A DNA stretch of 64,000 nt from Castor canadensis (GCF_047511655.1 NC_133403.1:16117014-16181013); one strand, 5' to 3'. Positions 1-12,645 are shown, counted from the first letter of the stretch. The notes: generated by a model not told the origin, from the sequence alone. Numbers and translations are program-made.

Positions 1-1330
1 TACAAAACTTCCTAAGTTTCATGTTTGATATATTAGTGTTCCTTCAAGGGAGGGAAACAAAAAGTTTTATTTGAGGATTTTATTTCAAGAAAATCACTGA
101 CCAAAAATAAAACTTTCAAATTGTGGACCTGATCTCATTAGAGGACTGGGAAGGAAGGAAACATGGCAGAATTCATTCGAAAATGATAATGAAAATATTA
201 AATTCTGCAATGTGCAACTGGAGGAAGCATTTTTTGTATTTTTCACTTCAATATATCTCTTATTCTTATTTATTCTTGTATTCAAAACATTTGTGCATAT
301 GTGCATCAATTATGGAGGCTACAGGCCTCATCCATCCATCTCAGTGTTTTACTGAGTTATTCAAACAGTTTTGTTCAAGTTGGAATACAAATTTCTTCAA
401 TGGTTAAAGGATGCTATACTTTTTCTATGGAGTATGCCACATATTTGGTACATTTTCATCTTTCAGTCTTTGAACTTCATAAGCCTGTGTCCAACTTTAT
501 ACCATATATTAGAATCACCTGCTACCTTTCAAAATCTCTGATGCCTAAACAGTATCCCAGACTATTTAAGTGAGACTCACAATTCCTTTTTTATGTCAGT
601 ATGATATAGAGATATGTAATGGACCACCAATTCCCATCACTTTCATTTCATCTCCCCATCTCAATCATGACTGGCTCCTTACCTACAAATACATATGACA
701 GTTTCAAGCACATTCCTCTCTTGTCAAATTGTACTGGCCTGATATAAAGCTTTTCCTGTGTTCACAATCATTTTAATTGGGTCTTGATATATTTGGCCTG
801 GACTCACTTTCCATTAAATTAGTTAAATAAAAGGATATCATATTCTCAGGTCTCCAGATTCAATAGAGTTGTATTTTAGTCTTTTAACTGGAATGTTAAT
901 GTGGAAAAGGAAATAATAAAAGAAGAGAACCCAGAGTGCTTCAGAATCTCATGTTCCATGCAGTTTTAAAGTAGTGTCCTTGGTTTCTACTTTTTCATCT
1001 GATGTCCCTTTACACTGACACTTAATATCCTACTGTTTATGACAGGGCCCATAAGGTACAGATACTGAGGCATGCAAGAGGTGGGCCAAAGGAGGATGTG
1101 TCCCAGCAGTTAGAGAGGCAGGTTCCAGGGTTCACATTTGAGAAGCTAAGAGTGTTAGGCTGTCTTATACTCCCATGCTTGCTGCCACTGGTCAGGCGGT
1201 CCTTGTCTACCTTGACAGAAGCCATAGTGAAACAGAAAACATCCACACAATTGTATCTATTACAAAGATACTGAGGAGTAAGTCCCATCACTGAGGTTGA
1301 GAAAGATGGTACATTTTGACAAGTAAAATG
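1..1330 (-). repeat. Segmental duplication copy A (inverted)
   Basis: Read on the minus strand, this stretch aligns by eye with about 62240-63510 in the same order. Landmarks on the minus strand are the 'ggtcagtgattttc' block (rc of about 85-100; also at 8645 and 63475), 'gagacctgtagc'-like text near 320, 'ctaatatatgg' near 515, and 'aaagggacatcag' near 1005 (63237, 63075 and 62545 on the plus strand). Base changes and small indels are frequent, so the duplication is old. It ends where the LINE-1 begins. The minus strand is open for 99 codons at 1037-1336; the homologous part of copy C is also open (62216-62581), but the two proteins do not look alike, so I do not call a gene. Confidence 0.7.
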
Positions 1331-1337
1331 CGACACA

Positions 1338-2092
1338 GGTTACTCCAGAGTCACCTGCACACCAATGTTTATTGCAGCGCTATTCACAATACCCCAGTCA
1401 TGGAAACAGCCAAGATGCCCCACTAATGATGAATGCATTAAGAAAATACGGTATTTATACACAATGGAATTTTACTCAGCCATGAAGAATGAAATCTTAT
1501 CATTAGCAAGTAAATGGAAGGAACTGGAGAGCATCATTCTGAGCGAGGTTTAGCCAGGCTCAGAAGACTAAAAATTGTATGTTCTCTCTCATATGCGCAC
1601 TTTAGATCCAGGGCAAATACAGCAATGTTGTAGGACTTGGGTCACATGCTGAAAGGAGAGTACATATGGGAGGTATGGGAATAGGTAGAAAACCCAAAAC
1701 AGGAAAGTGTTTGATGTCCCCACTCTACAGGAACTAATACAGAAACCTTAAAGTGACAGAGGTCAATATGGGAATGGGATGAGGAACTAGTGAAAAGGTC
1801 AGGTAGAGATGAATCAACTTGGGTTGTAAAACATTTGTACATGGAGGCAATGCTAGGAATCTCTCTGTATAGTTATCCTTATCTCAACTAGCAAAAATGC
1901 TTTGTTTTTCTTATTATTGCTTATATCTTCTCTTCAACAAACTTAGATATAAGGGCACAACAGGTTATGCCTGGAAGTAAGGGACGATGAAGAGGACAGA
2001 GAGGAGTTGGGGGGAGGGGGGAGGAAAAGCTCAAATAGGGTATGCACATGTGAATAAATGAATAAAAAAATATTTAAAAAAAGGAAAAAAGT
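1338..2092 (+). mobile_element. LINE-1 3' end (end of ORF2 plus 3' UTR), 5' truncated
   Basis: The first 220 bases match the well-known C-terminal part of mammalian L1 ORF2 (text such as 'tttattgcagcgctattcac' and the tract encoding 'NEILSLASKWKELE'). They are followed by a rodent-type 3' UTR with a G-rich stretch near 2005-2030 and an A-rich tail with AATAAA-like motifs at 2050-2092. The ORF2 end reads through to a stop at about 1551. The element is 5' truncated, as most L1 copies are. It directly abuts retroviral gag sequence, so it probably inserted into, or deleted part of, that provirus. Confidence 0.85.
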
Positions 2093-2094
2093 CA

Positions 2095-4400
2095 TCTTCA
2101 TGGAGGAAGCCCAGAAGGACATTAGAAGAAAGTTACAAAAATTAGAAGGTTTTGCAGGAATGAATGCATCCCAGCTCCTGAAAGTGGCATGTAAGGTGTT
2201 TGTCAACCAAGACCAGGAGGCCCAAAAGGAGGTGGAACAAAAAATTAAAGAAAAAGGTAAATCTCCTGGCAGCAGCATTAATTGGACAGGGAGAACACAG
2301 TTCCAGTCAGAGTAGAGGCTGAGGCAGAGGCAAAGGAGGGCCCCTAGGAAACTCCCCACAAGCATGGCCCCAGGAATCAGTACCCCTAAAGAACAATCAG
2401 TGTGCTTTCTTTCACCAAGAGGGACATTGGAGAAGTGAGGGCCCACAGCTCCAGACCAGACACAAAGAGACAAAAGAGAAATGAGTTTATGGGGTTCACA
2501 GGCATTGAGTGGGCAGATCATTAGAGCTGACTGGGCTCTTTCCTCCTTGACCCCCAAGAGCCCATGGTCCATATGTCAGTAGGGGGCCAACCTGCAGATT
2601 TCATGGTGGGCACTAGCTCTAAACATTTGGTCGTGACCCTCAGGGTGGCACCAATTTCAAAAAGACGCCAAACAATTGTAGGGGCTACAGAAAGCCCGAC
2701 TTGTTGCTAATTTCTCCAGCCCTGAAAATGTACTCTGAGAATGCATCTTGTGACTCATGAGTTTCTCTAAATACCAGAATGTCCAGTGGCACTGATGGGC
2801 AGAGACCTGCTAAGTAAGCTGTGGGCCCAAATCAGTTTTCAGAAGGATTGACAAGAGGCTTGAGCCTTGGCTCAGAGCCCCCTAGGGTCTTAGCCCTCAT
2901 TACACCCCAGGAAGAAGAATGGAGATTACATTCAGTAGAAACTGCCTTTAAGGGGCCAGAGATGCCCTTTGAGGTCCTGGGAGTATGGGTGAAAAACAAT
3001 CTTCTGGGATTAACCGTCAATATTCTTCCAGTGATAATAGAAATAAATCTGGTAGTTGTCCCAGTAAGAATGCAATCCTGATAAGTACGTGAAAAGGCAT
3101 ATCTCATTACCTCCAGAGACTTAAACTATGAAATCTTGAGACCTTGTCAATCTACCTGGAACACTCCCTTGATGTCAGTATGGAAGCCAGGCACCAATGA
3201 TTAATGCCCAGTGCAAGATCGCCAAGTAGTCAATCAATCAGCAGTGACTCTGCAGCTGGTGTTTCCAAACTCATACACTTTGCTGGCCCTGATACCAGCA
3301 GAAGTGACCTGCTTGTCAGGTTTGGACTTAAAAGATGCATTCTTCTGCATCCAGTTGGCACGTGTGAGCCAACCCATCTTTGCTTTCCAATGTGAGGACT
3401 TCCAATCAGGGGGGCAACAGCAATTAACCTGGACCTGTCTCCCACAAGGTTTCAAAAATGCCCTAACTTTCTTTGGAACTTCACTGACATCAAATTTGTG
3501 TGCATACCCAGAAGAGGAAGCTGGCTGCACTCTCTTACAATAGGTGAATGACCTCTTCCTTGCAGCAGCTAACAACCAGGACTTTCTTAAATGCACAGGG
3601 CTCTTCCTCTGTCTCTTATGAAAAGTTGGATATGAAGTACTCCAAAAGAAGGCTCAGATCTGCCAAGACCAAGTCAAGTATTTGGGGTTTCACATCTCCC
3701 CACCCAGTGGAACCGTAGTGCAGAAAGAAATCAAGCTGTATGCTCAAGCCAAACTCCAACTACAAGAAGACAGATCCGTCAGTTCTTGGGAGTGGCTGGG
3801 TTCTGCCAGATTTGGAAACCTAATTTCTCATTGCTAGCAAAGCCTTTGCATGAAGCCATAAAGTGGGGCAAAAGGAAGCCCCTAATCTGGAGTCTGAATA
3901 ATAGGCTTTTTGTGCCACCAAGGAGGCAATAGTCAGTCCCCCTGCTCTGGGACTCCCAGATGTGAAAAAACCTTTCTCCCTCTATGTGCATGACAGAAGC
4001 TGCATGGCAATTGGAGTCCTGACCTAATATCTGGGCTCATGACATGGACAGGTGGATTATCTCTCCAAGCAATTGGATTCAGTGGCAAAGGGATGGACTT
4101 TTTACCTGTGAGCTCTCACTGCCACAGCCTTGCTAGTATCAGAGGCAGAAAAACTAACACTTGAAGGGGAAATAACTGTGAGGGGACACACCTAATTTGG
4201 AAACAGATGTTGCCATTAGCTTTACTTAGGATCAGGTACAGCCCCACCAAAGTGGATTCTTGCCCTATAAGATTCTCTTTAGAAGGACACCCCCACCAGT
4301 AAAAGGCATTAAGAGAGATTTTTTTTTTAAATAGAAAATCAAGACTTGCTCCAACAGATGCGCAGTTTGGAGGAGTGCTCAATGTCCTACACCTGGCATG
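2095..4400 (+). pseudogene. Class I endogenous retrovirus, gag-pol remnant without LTRs
   Basis: Fragments run in retroviral order: the end of capsid and start of nucleocapsid (2098-2470), protease/early pol (2820-3080), reverse transcriptase (3210-3780), RNase H region (3780-4170), and a short piece of integrase C-terminal part (about 4205-4330). The closest type is gammaretrovirus-like class I. All parts are broken. The nucleocapsid zinc knuckle has lost its second cysteine. The reverse-transcriptase catalytic box at 3541-3552 reads stop-V-N-D where the family has YxDD. Many stops and frameshifts occur. Most of integrase between RNase H and its tail is deleted. No LTR was found at either end. 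It cannot code for working protein. Confidence 0.85.
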
Positions 4401-4429
4401 TTCAAGAAACACTGCCTACTTTTTGTGAA

Positions 4430-5200
4430 AATGGTCTCAGTGACTTTGTTTCCCTTGCAGTTTCCCTCAACAAGACGGGCATATCTAGGGGGCTGCTAGA
4501 GATGGTGACCTCTGCGTCATGATGGGGGCCCTCCCACCACAGCCGGCCTTGTGGCTTTGGCCAAACAGCTATGGTGTGGGTGTCCACTGGAGCTGGGAAC
4601 ACGTCTGCGGAGATGTGCAGATATACCCCAAGCAAACTTACTGAGCAGGGGCAGCAGCGGCATGCTTGGCACTAGTGGATGCCCCTGCAGGCCAGCAGGG
4701 AGGGAATTCTGGAGGACAGAAGGGGACCACGGATGGGGCTGTATGCTGCCTGGATTCCCTGTCTGATGCAACACGGTTGTCTCTGCCTAGTGTCATTCCC
4801 ATGCAGGTGGCCTCGGAGCCAAGCTGTGAGAAACACCACCAGCCAGCATGTGTTTCTGGATCACAAAGGTGCCAGAGCTGCCAGTGTCTTTAGTGATGGA
4901 AGCCATGCTCTGGGCAGGGAGCACAAGATCACAGTGGGGGAGCAGAGATTATGCCAATTTGTTCACTCTGCAAAGCACACTTTTATTGTAGCACAGTTAG
5001 TCAGAGTGCATTGTTGTGAGAATAGGGAGACCATGGCTTTAATAAGCCTGTATAGTGTGAAAACCCTTAGTTTTCTTTTATAATTTATTGTTTGTTATGC
5101 TCCTGCTTTTTTATAGTGTAGTTTTGAGGAATATTGAGAGACAGTATGAAAAGCTGAATTCTATTTTGGGGTAAAATCAACCCAAAACTTAAATAAGCCA
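4430..5200. other. Unassigned stretch, GC-rich core 4480-4900
   Basis: This follows the retroviral remnant and is clearly richer in G and C than its surroundings, with several overlapping short ORFs on both strands (71-134 codons). I recognise no domain, LTR end, SINE or exon. It could be decayed retroviral 3' sequence, an unrelated older repeat or a decayed CpG-rich segment. Confidence 0.4.
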
Positions 5201-5214
5201 GACATATTTTTTTT

Positions 5215-5350
5215 AAATCTTACATTATTTTGCTTTATTTATTTATTTGAGACAGGGTCTTGCTTCCTAGCCCAGGCTGGCTTTGAACCTCAGGTCCTCC
5301 TACTTCAGTCTCTTTAGTGCTGGGATTCACAAACATGAGCTGCCAGGCTG
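5215..5350 (-). repeat. B1-like SINE, antisense
   Basis: Contains the reverse complement of a B1/7SL-type element: 'gagacagggtcttgcttcctagcccaggctgg', then a 'tgctgggattcacaaacatgagc' type core, with a T-rich start. The minus-strand orientation is clear from the T-rich left edge. Confidence 0.75.
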
Positions 5351-5367
5351 GGCTTATATGGTAATTT

Positions 5368-5665
5368 TTTTCGATGCTATTGGGTTTGAACTCAGGGCCT
5401 TGTACTTGCTAGACAGCTTCTCTACCACTTGAGCCACACTCCTACCTATTTTTGCTTTAGTTGTTTTTTTGACGATGATCCTCTTATTTATGCCTTCTGC
5501 ATACCTGGGAGAATAGACCTGTGCCACTATGCCAAGCTTATTAGTACAGTCTTAACACCCTCCACTCTACTCACCACCCGGCCTGCTGCCTTGAGTCTTG
5601 ACCCTCCTGATCTATACTTTTCAATAGCTGGGACTACAAGCATGAGTCAAATAACCCAGACTGTT
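5368..5665 (-). repeat. Composite ID+B1 SINE, antisense
   Basis: The left half is the antisense ID/tRNA-like part ('gggtttgaactcagggcctt', 'ctaccacttgagccac'). The right half is B1-like and ends in 'gctgggactacaagcatgag'. This dimer is typical of beaver and kangaroo-rat genomes. The B1 half carries about 100 extra bases. Confidence 0.75.
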
Positions 5666-7842
5666 TGGTGATACTTGAACTTAGTAAAGTGCAATTTTAT
5701 TTTCCTGTTTGTCAGTTGGTTATGTTATTCTAAAATAAGGGTTAATATGCTTTTTCTGTAAAGCACCAGATAGTAGATGTTTTAGATTGTAGATCATCCA
5801 GACTCTGTCTGTCTCAGCTATTCTGTTCTGCCACTGTAGTGGGAAAGCAGCAGAAAATAAGAGTAAACAAATGAGTGTAGTTGTTTTTCAATGAAAACTA
5901 TGAAAGCATCTGGCTCACTTAATGTAGAGAAGAAGTTAAGGAGTTCAGACATTTCAGAATCCTGTGAACCTCATTTGATTATGAGCTGCTTTTGTTAAGG
6001 AAACTGTGATGCTCCTTGAGACTCCAATGATGTGGTTTTTGTACTTAATTAATTAACTAATTAATGGTACTGGGAATCAAACTCAAGGTTTCTCATGTTC
6101 TAGATAAGTGCTCTAACATTGATCTATATATCCAGCTCTTAGATTTGTTGGGGGGTGGGGGTTGGTAGTCTGGGGTTTGAAGACAGAGATTTACACTTAC
6201 AAAGCAGGTGCTCTACTTGTTGAATCACATTTCCAGCTCTGGTCCTAAGAATTTTAATTTTTAATGTCTGTTTGTTTAAATTATTAGCTATAATAGAGTT
6301 TATTAATTACTTAGGAATTCTATCTGTAACTTTCATTCCAACTCATAATGGAAACCTGTTTGTTTTGCCTGTGAAAAATGTATACCTGACTTTAATTTTT
6401 TAAGAGAACCATACTTTGTTTTTACTTTTTTTGAGATATACTTGGAAGCATGTTATAATTTTCTGCCTGTGGGTTAAACTGATAGCAGGAGTAGAGTATT
6501 CTGAAGGCTCTGGACTAGAAGTGATTTGTATAGACTCAAGTCAGGATGTGATTTAAGTAGTACTTGAACATCTACTCTTTTTAAAGCTTATAGCCTAGGG
6601 CAATGTCTAACACCCCTCTTTACCCTATGGAGCAAAGTGACCTTTTAAAAATTCATTCATTAATTGGGTCACAATTAATCTATGATGACCTACTGCTTCT
6701 TATATTTCACTGGGGACAAAGAATTTGCATTGTGGTTGCAGGATTTGGACAACTCCATAATAGCCCAACACAGCAGGCCTGGCCCATGGTTATCCTCTGG
6801 TCTGAAAGAGGCAAAGAGGTCTTCATCTCTGGCTCCTTCAACAATTGAAGCACCAAGATTCCACTGATCAAGAGATGGAGGCAAGTGTTTTGTTGAGTCT
6901 ACAGGATCTAGGAACAGAGATCTGGATTCCTGTCTTAGAAGAAAGACAGCCCTGTGGGTATCCTCCTTAAAATGGTCTTACACAGTCTTTTCTGTGGTTA
7001 GAGGAAATTGTCTACAACTGGCCAAGTCCTGTTGACCAGACTTCTGACTAAAGCAAACCACATTGTGAAGTTGCAGGTAGTGTGGTACTGGGAATTAAAT
7101 TTAAGGCCTTGTTACTTGCTAGCAAGCACTCTACCACTTCAGCTGTTCCCCCAGCTCCCCTTACAGTGCTTTTGTGTGCTGGACCTCCTGTTCTCTTTCT
7201 TGTACATGTCAGGAATAGAAGTGATTCCTGTTAGAGCAAAACAGTTTTACTAAAGTGAACCATTTTGGGGGAATCAATGTCTTTATGATGTTTTTCACAG
7301 ATAATGATTAAGAAATGAAGTTATTGAGAGGAGTTGGCAAATACCTGTTCAAGGTGATATAGAAAAGGAGAATGGATTTATAGGTTATTTGCATGAGGGA
7401 TAGAGTGGCTTAGGAATATGGGAGGTCATTGGTATGATATTGTGATTGCCACTCATGTTTTACATTCTGTCTTCTAAAAGGAATTGGCTTCTTTAACCTT
7501 CTGTTTTCTTTTGTAGCCATAATGACTTTGTTGCCATACTGGACCTCCCTGAGGGAAAGTACTGATACAGGTTCTTTGTGGATGGACAGTGGGTTCATGA
7601 TCCATCAGAGACATGACTTTGATGTCCAAAGAGAGCCATTGGCTTTGTATCCTCATTTTATGTGCTATTACTGTCAGGATTGATGAGCATCAGCTCTCCT
7701 ATGCTAGAGGATATCTCTCTCAATAAAAGATGGACGTGCTTAGTATAATCAATTTTAACTTTTAGTAAAAGCAGAAAGGATGTTGGGTGGATGAAGTGGA
7801 TTTAAAAAGGGGATTCAGGGATGTTTTTGTTCCCCATTTCAG
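5666..7842. other. Intergenic interval with three ID-like SINE relics
   Basis: Antisense ID-like relics lie near 6062-6140, 6165-6242 and 7075-7160, each with an 'actgggaatcaaactcaagg'-type core and a 'gctctac..cttg' block. Outside them I see no gene, RNA or recognisable repeat. Open frames here are all under 90 codons. Confidence 0.6.
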
Positions 7843-9260
7843 CCTGTGATTAACGGCCAGCTGAGGACAGGTTTGGGGAACAGAGAGAGAGAGTGTGAAT
7901 CCTCTGCTATGTCTCCATGCTGTTACTTCTTTTTGGGGTATAAGAAGTCATTTGCTTTTCACACCCTCTTTCTCTCCACTTTCCTCTCAATTGTTTCTAA
8001 TTTCAGCTGACTGGAATAGTATGATAATGTAATATATAAGGACTTCATATTCCTATGTAAGAATGTGTTCAGTCAAATAAATGTATGCATATATATTATA
8101 TACTGACAACAAGTTCATAATGAAACATGCTTCTGGGACATATACATTATGTGTATGTGGCAGGTGTTATTTAATATAATGTGATATTGTACATATACTA
8201 TGTATGTATGCAAATTTTGTAAAGTTACCAGGATTGAATGAGGAGCACTGGTTCACGGTGATCTCAGGTTGTCAAGACAGAATTGTCCCAAATGTTTGGC
8301 TTACTTCATAGAAAAATCTGAACATCCACTAAACATACTGGAATTTGTATTCTCCTGTCAACAAAACTGTTTATCACAACCAAACATGCAGGTGGATAAA
8401 TGAGACCTGTAGCTTCCATAATTGAAGTTCACTTGAAAATCTGTTTTGGACACAAGATTAAATAAGAAGTAATAGCTATACTGAAACTCAGTATACCAAA
8501 AAACAAGTTTTCCCTCAATTACCCTTAGTGAAATGTAGCTTTTTCTTTTTCATTTTCCATTAAAACTTGCAGTTTACATTTTGCCATTTTCACTTCCTAG
8601 GCCTTTAATGTGATCAGGGACACAACTTGAAAGTTTTACTTTTGGTCAGTGATTTTCATGAAATAAAATCCTGAAATAAAACTTTTCAGTCTCCTTCCCT
8701 TGAAGGAAATATAAAACACCAAACCTAAAATTTAAAAAATTGTTATATATTTATACATCTATGCCATTCTTAACTGCCATGAAATAATAAAAAGAAATCT
8801 CTTTTGAAGGAATGCTTTGGAGGAAAAAAGTACAGAGAGAGGAGAGTAATGTAAAACACAGTGCAATCCATTTTACTTTAGAGATTTGTGGCTCTAGATA
8901 TTAGGAGTATTCCTGGAAATGCTTTATGGTGTAACATGGTGTGGAATTGCTTTCAGGAAATTACATTAAAAGTGTTGGACTATGATTGAACTCACTGCTG
9001 TTCGTTCACTCTTAACATTTTGAGTAAATTCTTTACTGGTCTTTCCTGACCTGGTTTGGAAAACACTCAAGCTTTCTGTAACTCCTGATCCTTCTCTAGC
9101 CAAAGTGATCCAACATCCAGAGTGCCTGTTGTGGCCTCCACTGATGTCTTCTTTGCTCTTCCCTAATGCTTATGAGGTCTGCTCCAGGTTTATCAAGAGG
9201 TGAAGTGGCTTCATTCAAAGCTTATCCTCAAGACATCACTGTCTCCTCTTGAATAGAAGG
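7843..9260 (+). repeat. Segmental duplication copy B
   Basis: The part 7860-8220 matches 60890-61280 (shared text 'acatatacattatgtgtatgtg' at 8138 and 61194, and 'gcaa.ttttgtaaa' at its end). The part 8224-9200 matches 63060-63990. Relative to copy C, about 1.78 kb (61280-63060) is absent at the 8220 junction. Divergence is substantial. Confidence 0.75.
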
Positions 9261-9334
9261 TAGGACCGACTTGGATCTTGTATCAGTGGCCCCTTTCAAT
9301 CCTTAATCTGTGATTAACATTTCATTAACAAACA

Positions 9335-9585
9335 TATTTTGACTGTCATGACAGTTGAACATAGGGCCTTCAATTTGCTAGGCAGGCACTCTTATCATCA
9401 ACATTCCACCCCTCCCCACCTCCCTGCCTTAGAAGGGATAACAAGTACACTCTACCAATCCCAGCTTTTTGGTTGTGATGGTGTTTCACTACCATTTTAC
9501 TCCAGCTCACCTCAGACCCCCAACCTCCCAGTCTCTGCCTCTCAAGTAGCTGGGATTACAGGCATGTGTTACCCCCCTGGATAGC
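9335..9585 (-). repeat. Composite ID+B1 SINE, antisense
   Basis: A degraded ID-like half near 9345-9410 is followed by a B1-like half containing 'cctcaagtagctgggattac' and 'aggcatgtgtta'. The order matches other antisense composites in the window. Confidence 0.7.
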
Positions 9586-9599
9586 TCCAGATGTTCTTA

Positions 9600-9965
9600 A
9601 GACTGTGGTTTCAACCCTTCATGTCTGCTTTATAGGAGTCACATTCATCTTTACTCTCTGTCACTCTTAATGTCAACTTCTGCATGCTCTGATGCTGCCT
9701 GTTGGTAATGTCAGGAGGTGATAGTCTTAAATGATAAGGAAATACTTGTAGAGTTCCTATGGGAAATGCTTTTGTGTGTCAGGAAATATGCAGTACTAGG
9801 CTGTTGTGATAACTTGTAACTTTAACTGTCTTCTTACCCATCTGGCCTCTCTTTTCTTTCACATTGGCTTCCCACCACCCACAGCCAATATCCAACCCCT
9901 TGGGTCAGTCACTCTGTCCCTCAACTAAAAGTGGATTTACTTTATTCTTCTAGGGACAATGCAAA
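9600..9965 (+). repeat. Segmental duplication piece homologous to 60640-60890
   Basis: Shared blocks include 'ataacttgta' (9809 and 60769), 'cattggcttccca' (9863 and 60819) and 'gggtcagtcactc'-type text (9900 and 60859). In copy C this piece sits upstream of the 60890-61280 block, whereas here it lies downstream of copy B. That is what a tandem repeat of the whole unit would leave. Confidence 0.65.
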
Positions 9966-10645
9966 GATGTGAGCAGAGAGATGAAGGGGGCTGAAGATGG
10001 AGTCCTCTGAGGTACTGACAGAACTTTGTGTCTATTGGGGCAATCCTGACAGTGGACGTTGCCCCTACAACACAATTGTCCTGTAGTTCCATGGTATAAT
10101 TATGAGCACTCTGGACTCCAAATCCGAGGATCTGACCTTACTATTGAGATTTTCAAAGGCATTTTCTGCCACCTCTTAAGTGAGAAAACATCCTACTTCC
10201 TGTTTCCTGCTTAGAGACAGGAAGGTTTTTGCCCTGGGAATGTCAGGGTAGCTCTGGGTCTCCATGTGCAGTGCAACCCCTGAGGTTCTTCAGGAGTCCA
10301 GTTCCAGAAGCTAGTTTCTTAGAGAAGCTAGGTCCACAAGGAAGTGACCCACATATCCCATGAGAGCCAACAAGCCTGGTGCTTCTGACTAAGCCTGGCC
10401 CACACTACCTGGCATTGGTAGTCCAGGGTCAGTGGCCAGGACCCAGCAACCTAGTGGGTCCCACCTGTGCTCAGGTGAACTTGGGGTGGAAGGATTGCAG
10501 CAACCAGGTCCGAGAACCTGGCTTTCTCTGTCTCACTCCCCACGGTGATCCTGCTGTCTTACTTCTGAACATGTAGAAGCAAATTAAATATGAATTATCC
10601 TTTCTTAGCTTCATCATGTGGTGATGAGACAAAATTTCTGGGTTG
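9966..10645. other. No recognisable feature
   Basis: Nothing was identified on either strand. The longest open frame is 65 codons (10379-10576) and has no family resemblance. Confidence 0.5.
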
Positions 10646-10649
10646 TGAC

Positions 10650-10815
10650 TTTTGAAAGGAGGACCTGGTGCTTGCTAGGCAGGTACTTTACCACTGGAAA
10701 CATGCCTCAGGCCTTGCTTGATTTAGTTGTCTTTCAGATAGGGTCTCACTTTTTGCTCAGCCCAGTCTAGTAGCTATGCCTCCCACATAACTGGGACTAT
10801 AGGGATGCACCACCA
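10650..10815 (-). repeat. Composite ID+B1 SINE, antisense
   Basis: An ID-like half ('ggtgcttgctaggcaggta', 'ttaccactgg') is followed by a B1-like half ('gatagggtctcac', 'actgggactatagggatgca'). Confidence 0.75.
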
Positions 10816-10994
10816 CATATGTCTCTTTCCTTTCTCCAAGGAACACATGGATCTATTCTCTTCATTAGTTATTCACATGATGAAAGGATACATAGAGAAA
10901 ACATAAATCCCACTCTTCTGCACTGACTTTCTTAAGGGCAACAACTGTGAGCCATATGCAAATCCATCTCTGGTTCATTTGTAATTTCCCACTG

Positions 10995-11382
10995 TGTTAG
11001 TTTTTGATAGCTATGATAAATACCTGAGTGAAACAACTTAGAGGAAGACAGATTTATTTTGGATCACAGTTTCAAAGGTTTTAGGCCATGGTTGGCTGGC
11101 TCTATTTCTTTGGCCCTGAGTGCAGAAAGAATCATTATGGTGGGGAACAAAGCAGAGCTGCTCACTTCTTGGCAGTGGATAGGAGGGAGGAGAGAGGGAA
11201 CAAGCCAAGAAGAAAGAGGGAAAGAAAAAGAGAACCTACTTCCTCCAATCTGGCCCCACCTCCTAATAGAACAATGAAATTAGCATCTTCATGATGCTAT
11301 CACCTTTCAGTAGTGTTACCAGGTGGAGACAAAACCTTTTATACACAAGCCTTTGGGAGGGGGCACTTCATATCCAACCACA
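10995..11382 (-). mobile_element. ERVL-MaLR-like solo LTR, antisense
   Basis: A 388-bp segment bounded by TG and CA contains several blocks known from the reverse complement of MaLR (MLT1/MST/ORR1-type) LTRs: 'atacctgag' near the left end, 'catggttggctggctc', 'cctacttcctccaa.ctggccccacctcc', and 'gagcctttggg'-like text near the right end. I found no target duplication. Subfamily cannot be given by eye. Confidence 0.55.
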
Positions 11383-12645
11383 ATATCCACTGAGCCTATG
11401 AAGAAGCAGTTCCAGGCCAACATAAAATCACAAGATGGTTTCCAGTAAACAGTAATGTCCCACCAAACCCAATTTATCTCAAGTTGCTAGGTTCAGAACC
11501 CAGACTGCACACCATTACACCATGCAATCACAAGGGCAGTCCTACAGTAGCTGCAATGTCCACTCTCAGTATTGCCTCACCAGGCACCTTTCCTTGTCAT
11601 GCAGGACCTGGGAACAAGATCCACCATCCCATGACATTCTCTCTGCCTGTCTTTGTGTTTGTATCTTGAAGAATGAAATTAACTCCAGTTTGGGATTAGG
11701 GACATGGAGATGAATTTTAAGCCTCCTGAAAATTCTTTGAGCTAGCTGGGATGCTAGTTTCCTGGTCGGATGTTAGTTTCCTGATGGCCGAAGAGTAAGC
11801 GTTTCCTTTTCTTAGCAATTATCCCCTTCACACTGTTCACCAAGCACTTAATGACATGTGGTACAGGATTTTGAGTTCACAGGAATTGTTCCTTCCCCTC
11901 CTCTCACTTTCCCCTCCTTTTCTTCCTTCATACTCCTTCTCTTTCTCTTCTCCCCTCCTTTCCTCCTCCTCCCATTATCTTCCTGATCACTATGTCTCTC
12001 CTTCCACCCATCTTGCTCTCTGCCTTCCCTTGCTCCCATTTGCCCCAGATTCCTCCACCAATCCATTCCTTCCAACCACCTTTATCTCTCCTCTTCCTTG
12101 GCTACTGCTCCTTTTCCTTCCTCTTGCTCCCACCTTCCCACCACAGTACACACATAGTCCAGATAGTCCAGACTGAAACAGGAATTCTACCAGTCTGAGA
12201 GGAGTGTGAGTAGGAGGTCTCTCTCCTGTCTCAGGACACTTTGCAGATCTTGGCTGGAAGGCAAAAGAAAGTGACACCAACCATTTTTGCTGGATCTGCA
12301 GGCCTCAAGTAATACTGTTTGGGTTGCTCCATATCTGACAAGACCCAAAATATGCAAGGTCCAATTGTGAAAGTCTGAATCTGCCAAAGTTAACAGCATT
12401 AAGTTAACTAATTCACACAATCTATCCAGGAATGCTGGGCCCTATTTGGTTCAACATGTGGGACCAACGAATTAGCATATTTATAAATCTTCCCAAAATA
12501 GATACTCACAACATGTACTCAAGGTTATATACACAGCCATTTTAATCATGCTGCTAGCTTAGGAAGAGCTCTTGTGGTGCTAGGATGTAATTTATAAATA
12601 ACACATATGAACTGGTGTTTGATGACATAATCAATAGTAAATGAG
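11383..12645. other. Intergenic interval with a pyrimidine-rich tract
   Basis: The plus strand is strongly C+T rich at about 11880-12140 (runs of CTTCC and CCTCC). This makes long low-complexity open frames on both strands (11856-12176 plus, 11990-12280 minus) that are not genes. I recognise nothing else. Confidence 0.6.

Noticed and set aside
1943..2572. 209-codon minus-strand open frame
   Set aside because: It lies antisense across an L1 3' UTR and the gag remnant; low-complexity P/S/L composition comes from the G-rich L1 tail.
11848..12280. Overlapping long frames on both strands
   Set aside because: They result from the pyrimidine-rich tract, which lacks stops by composition.
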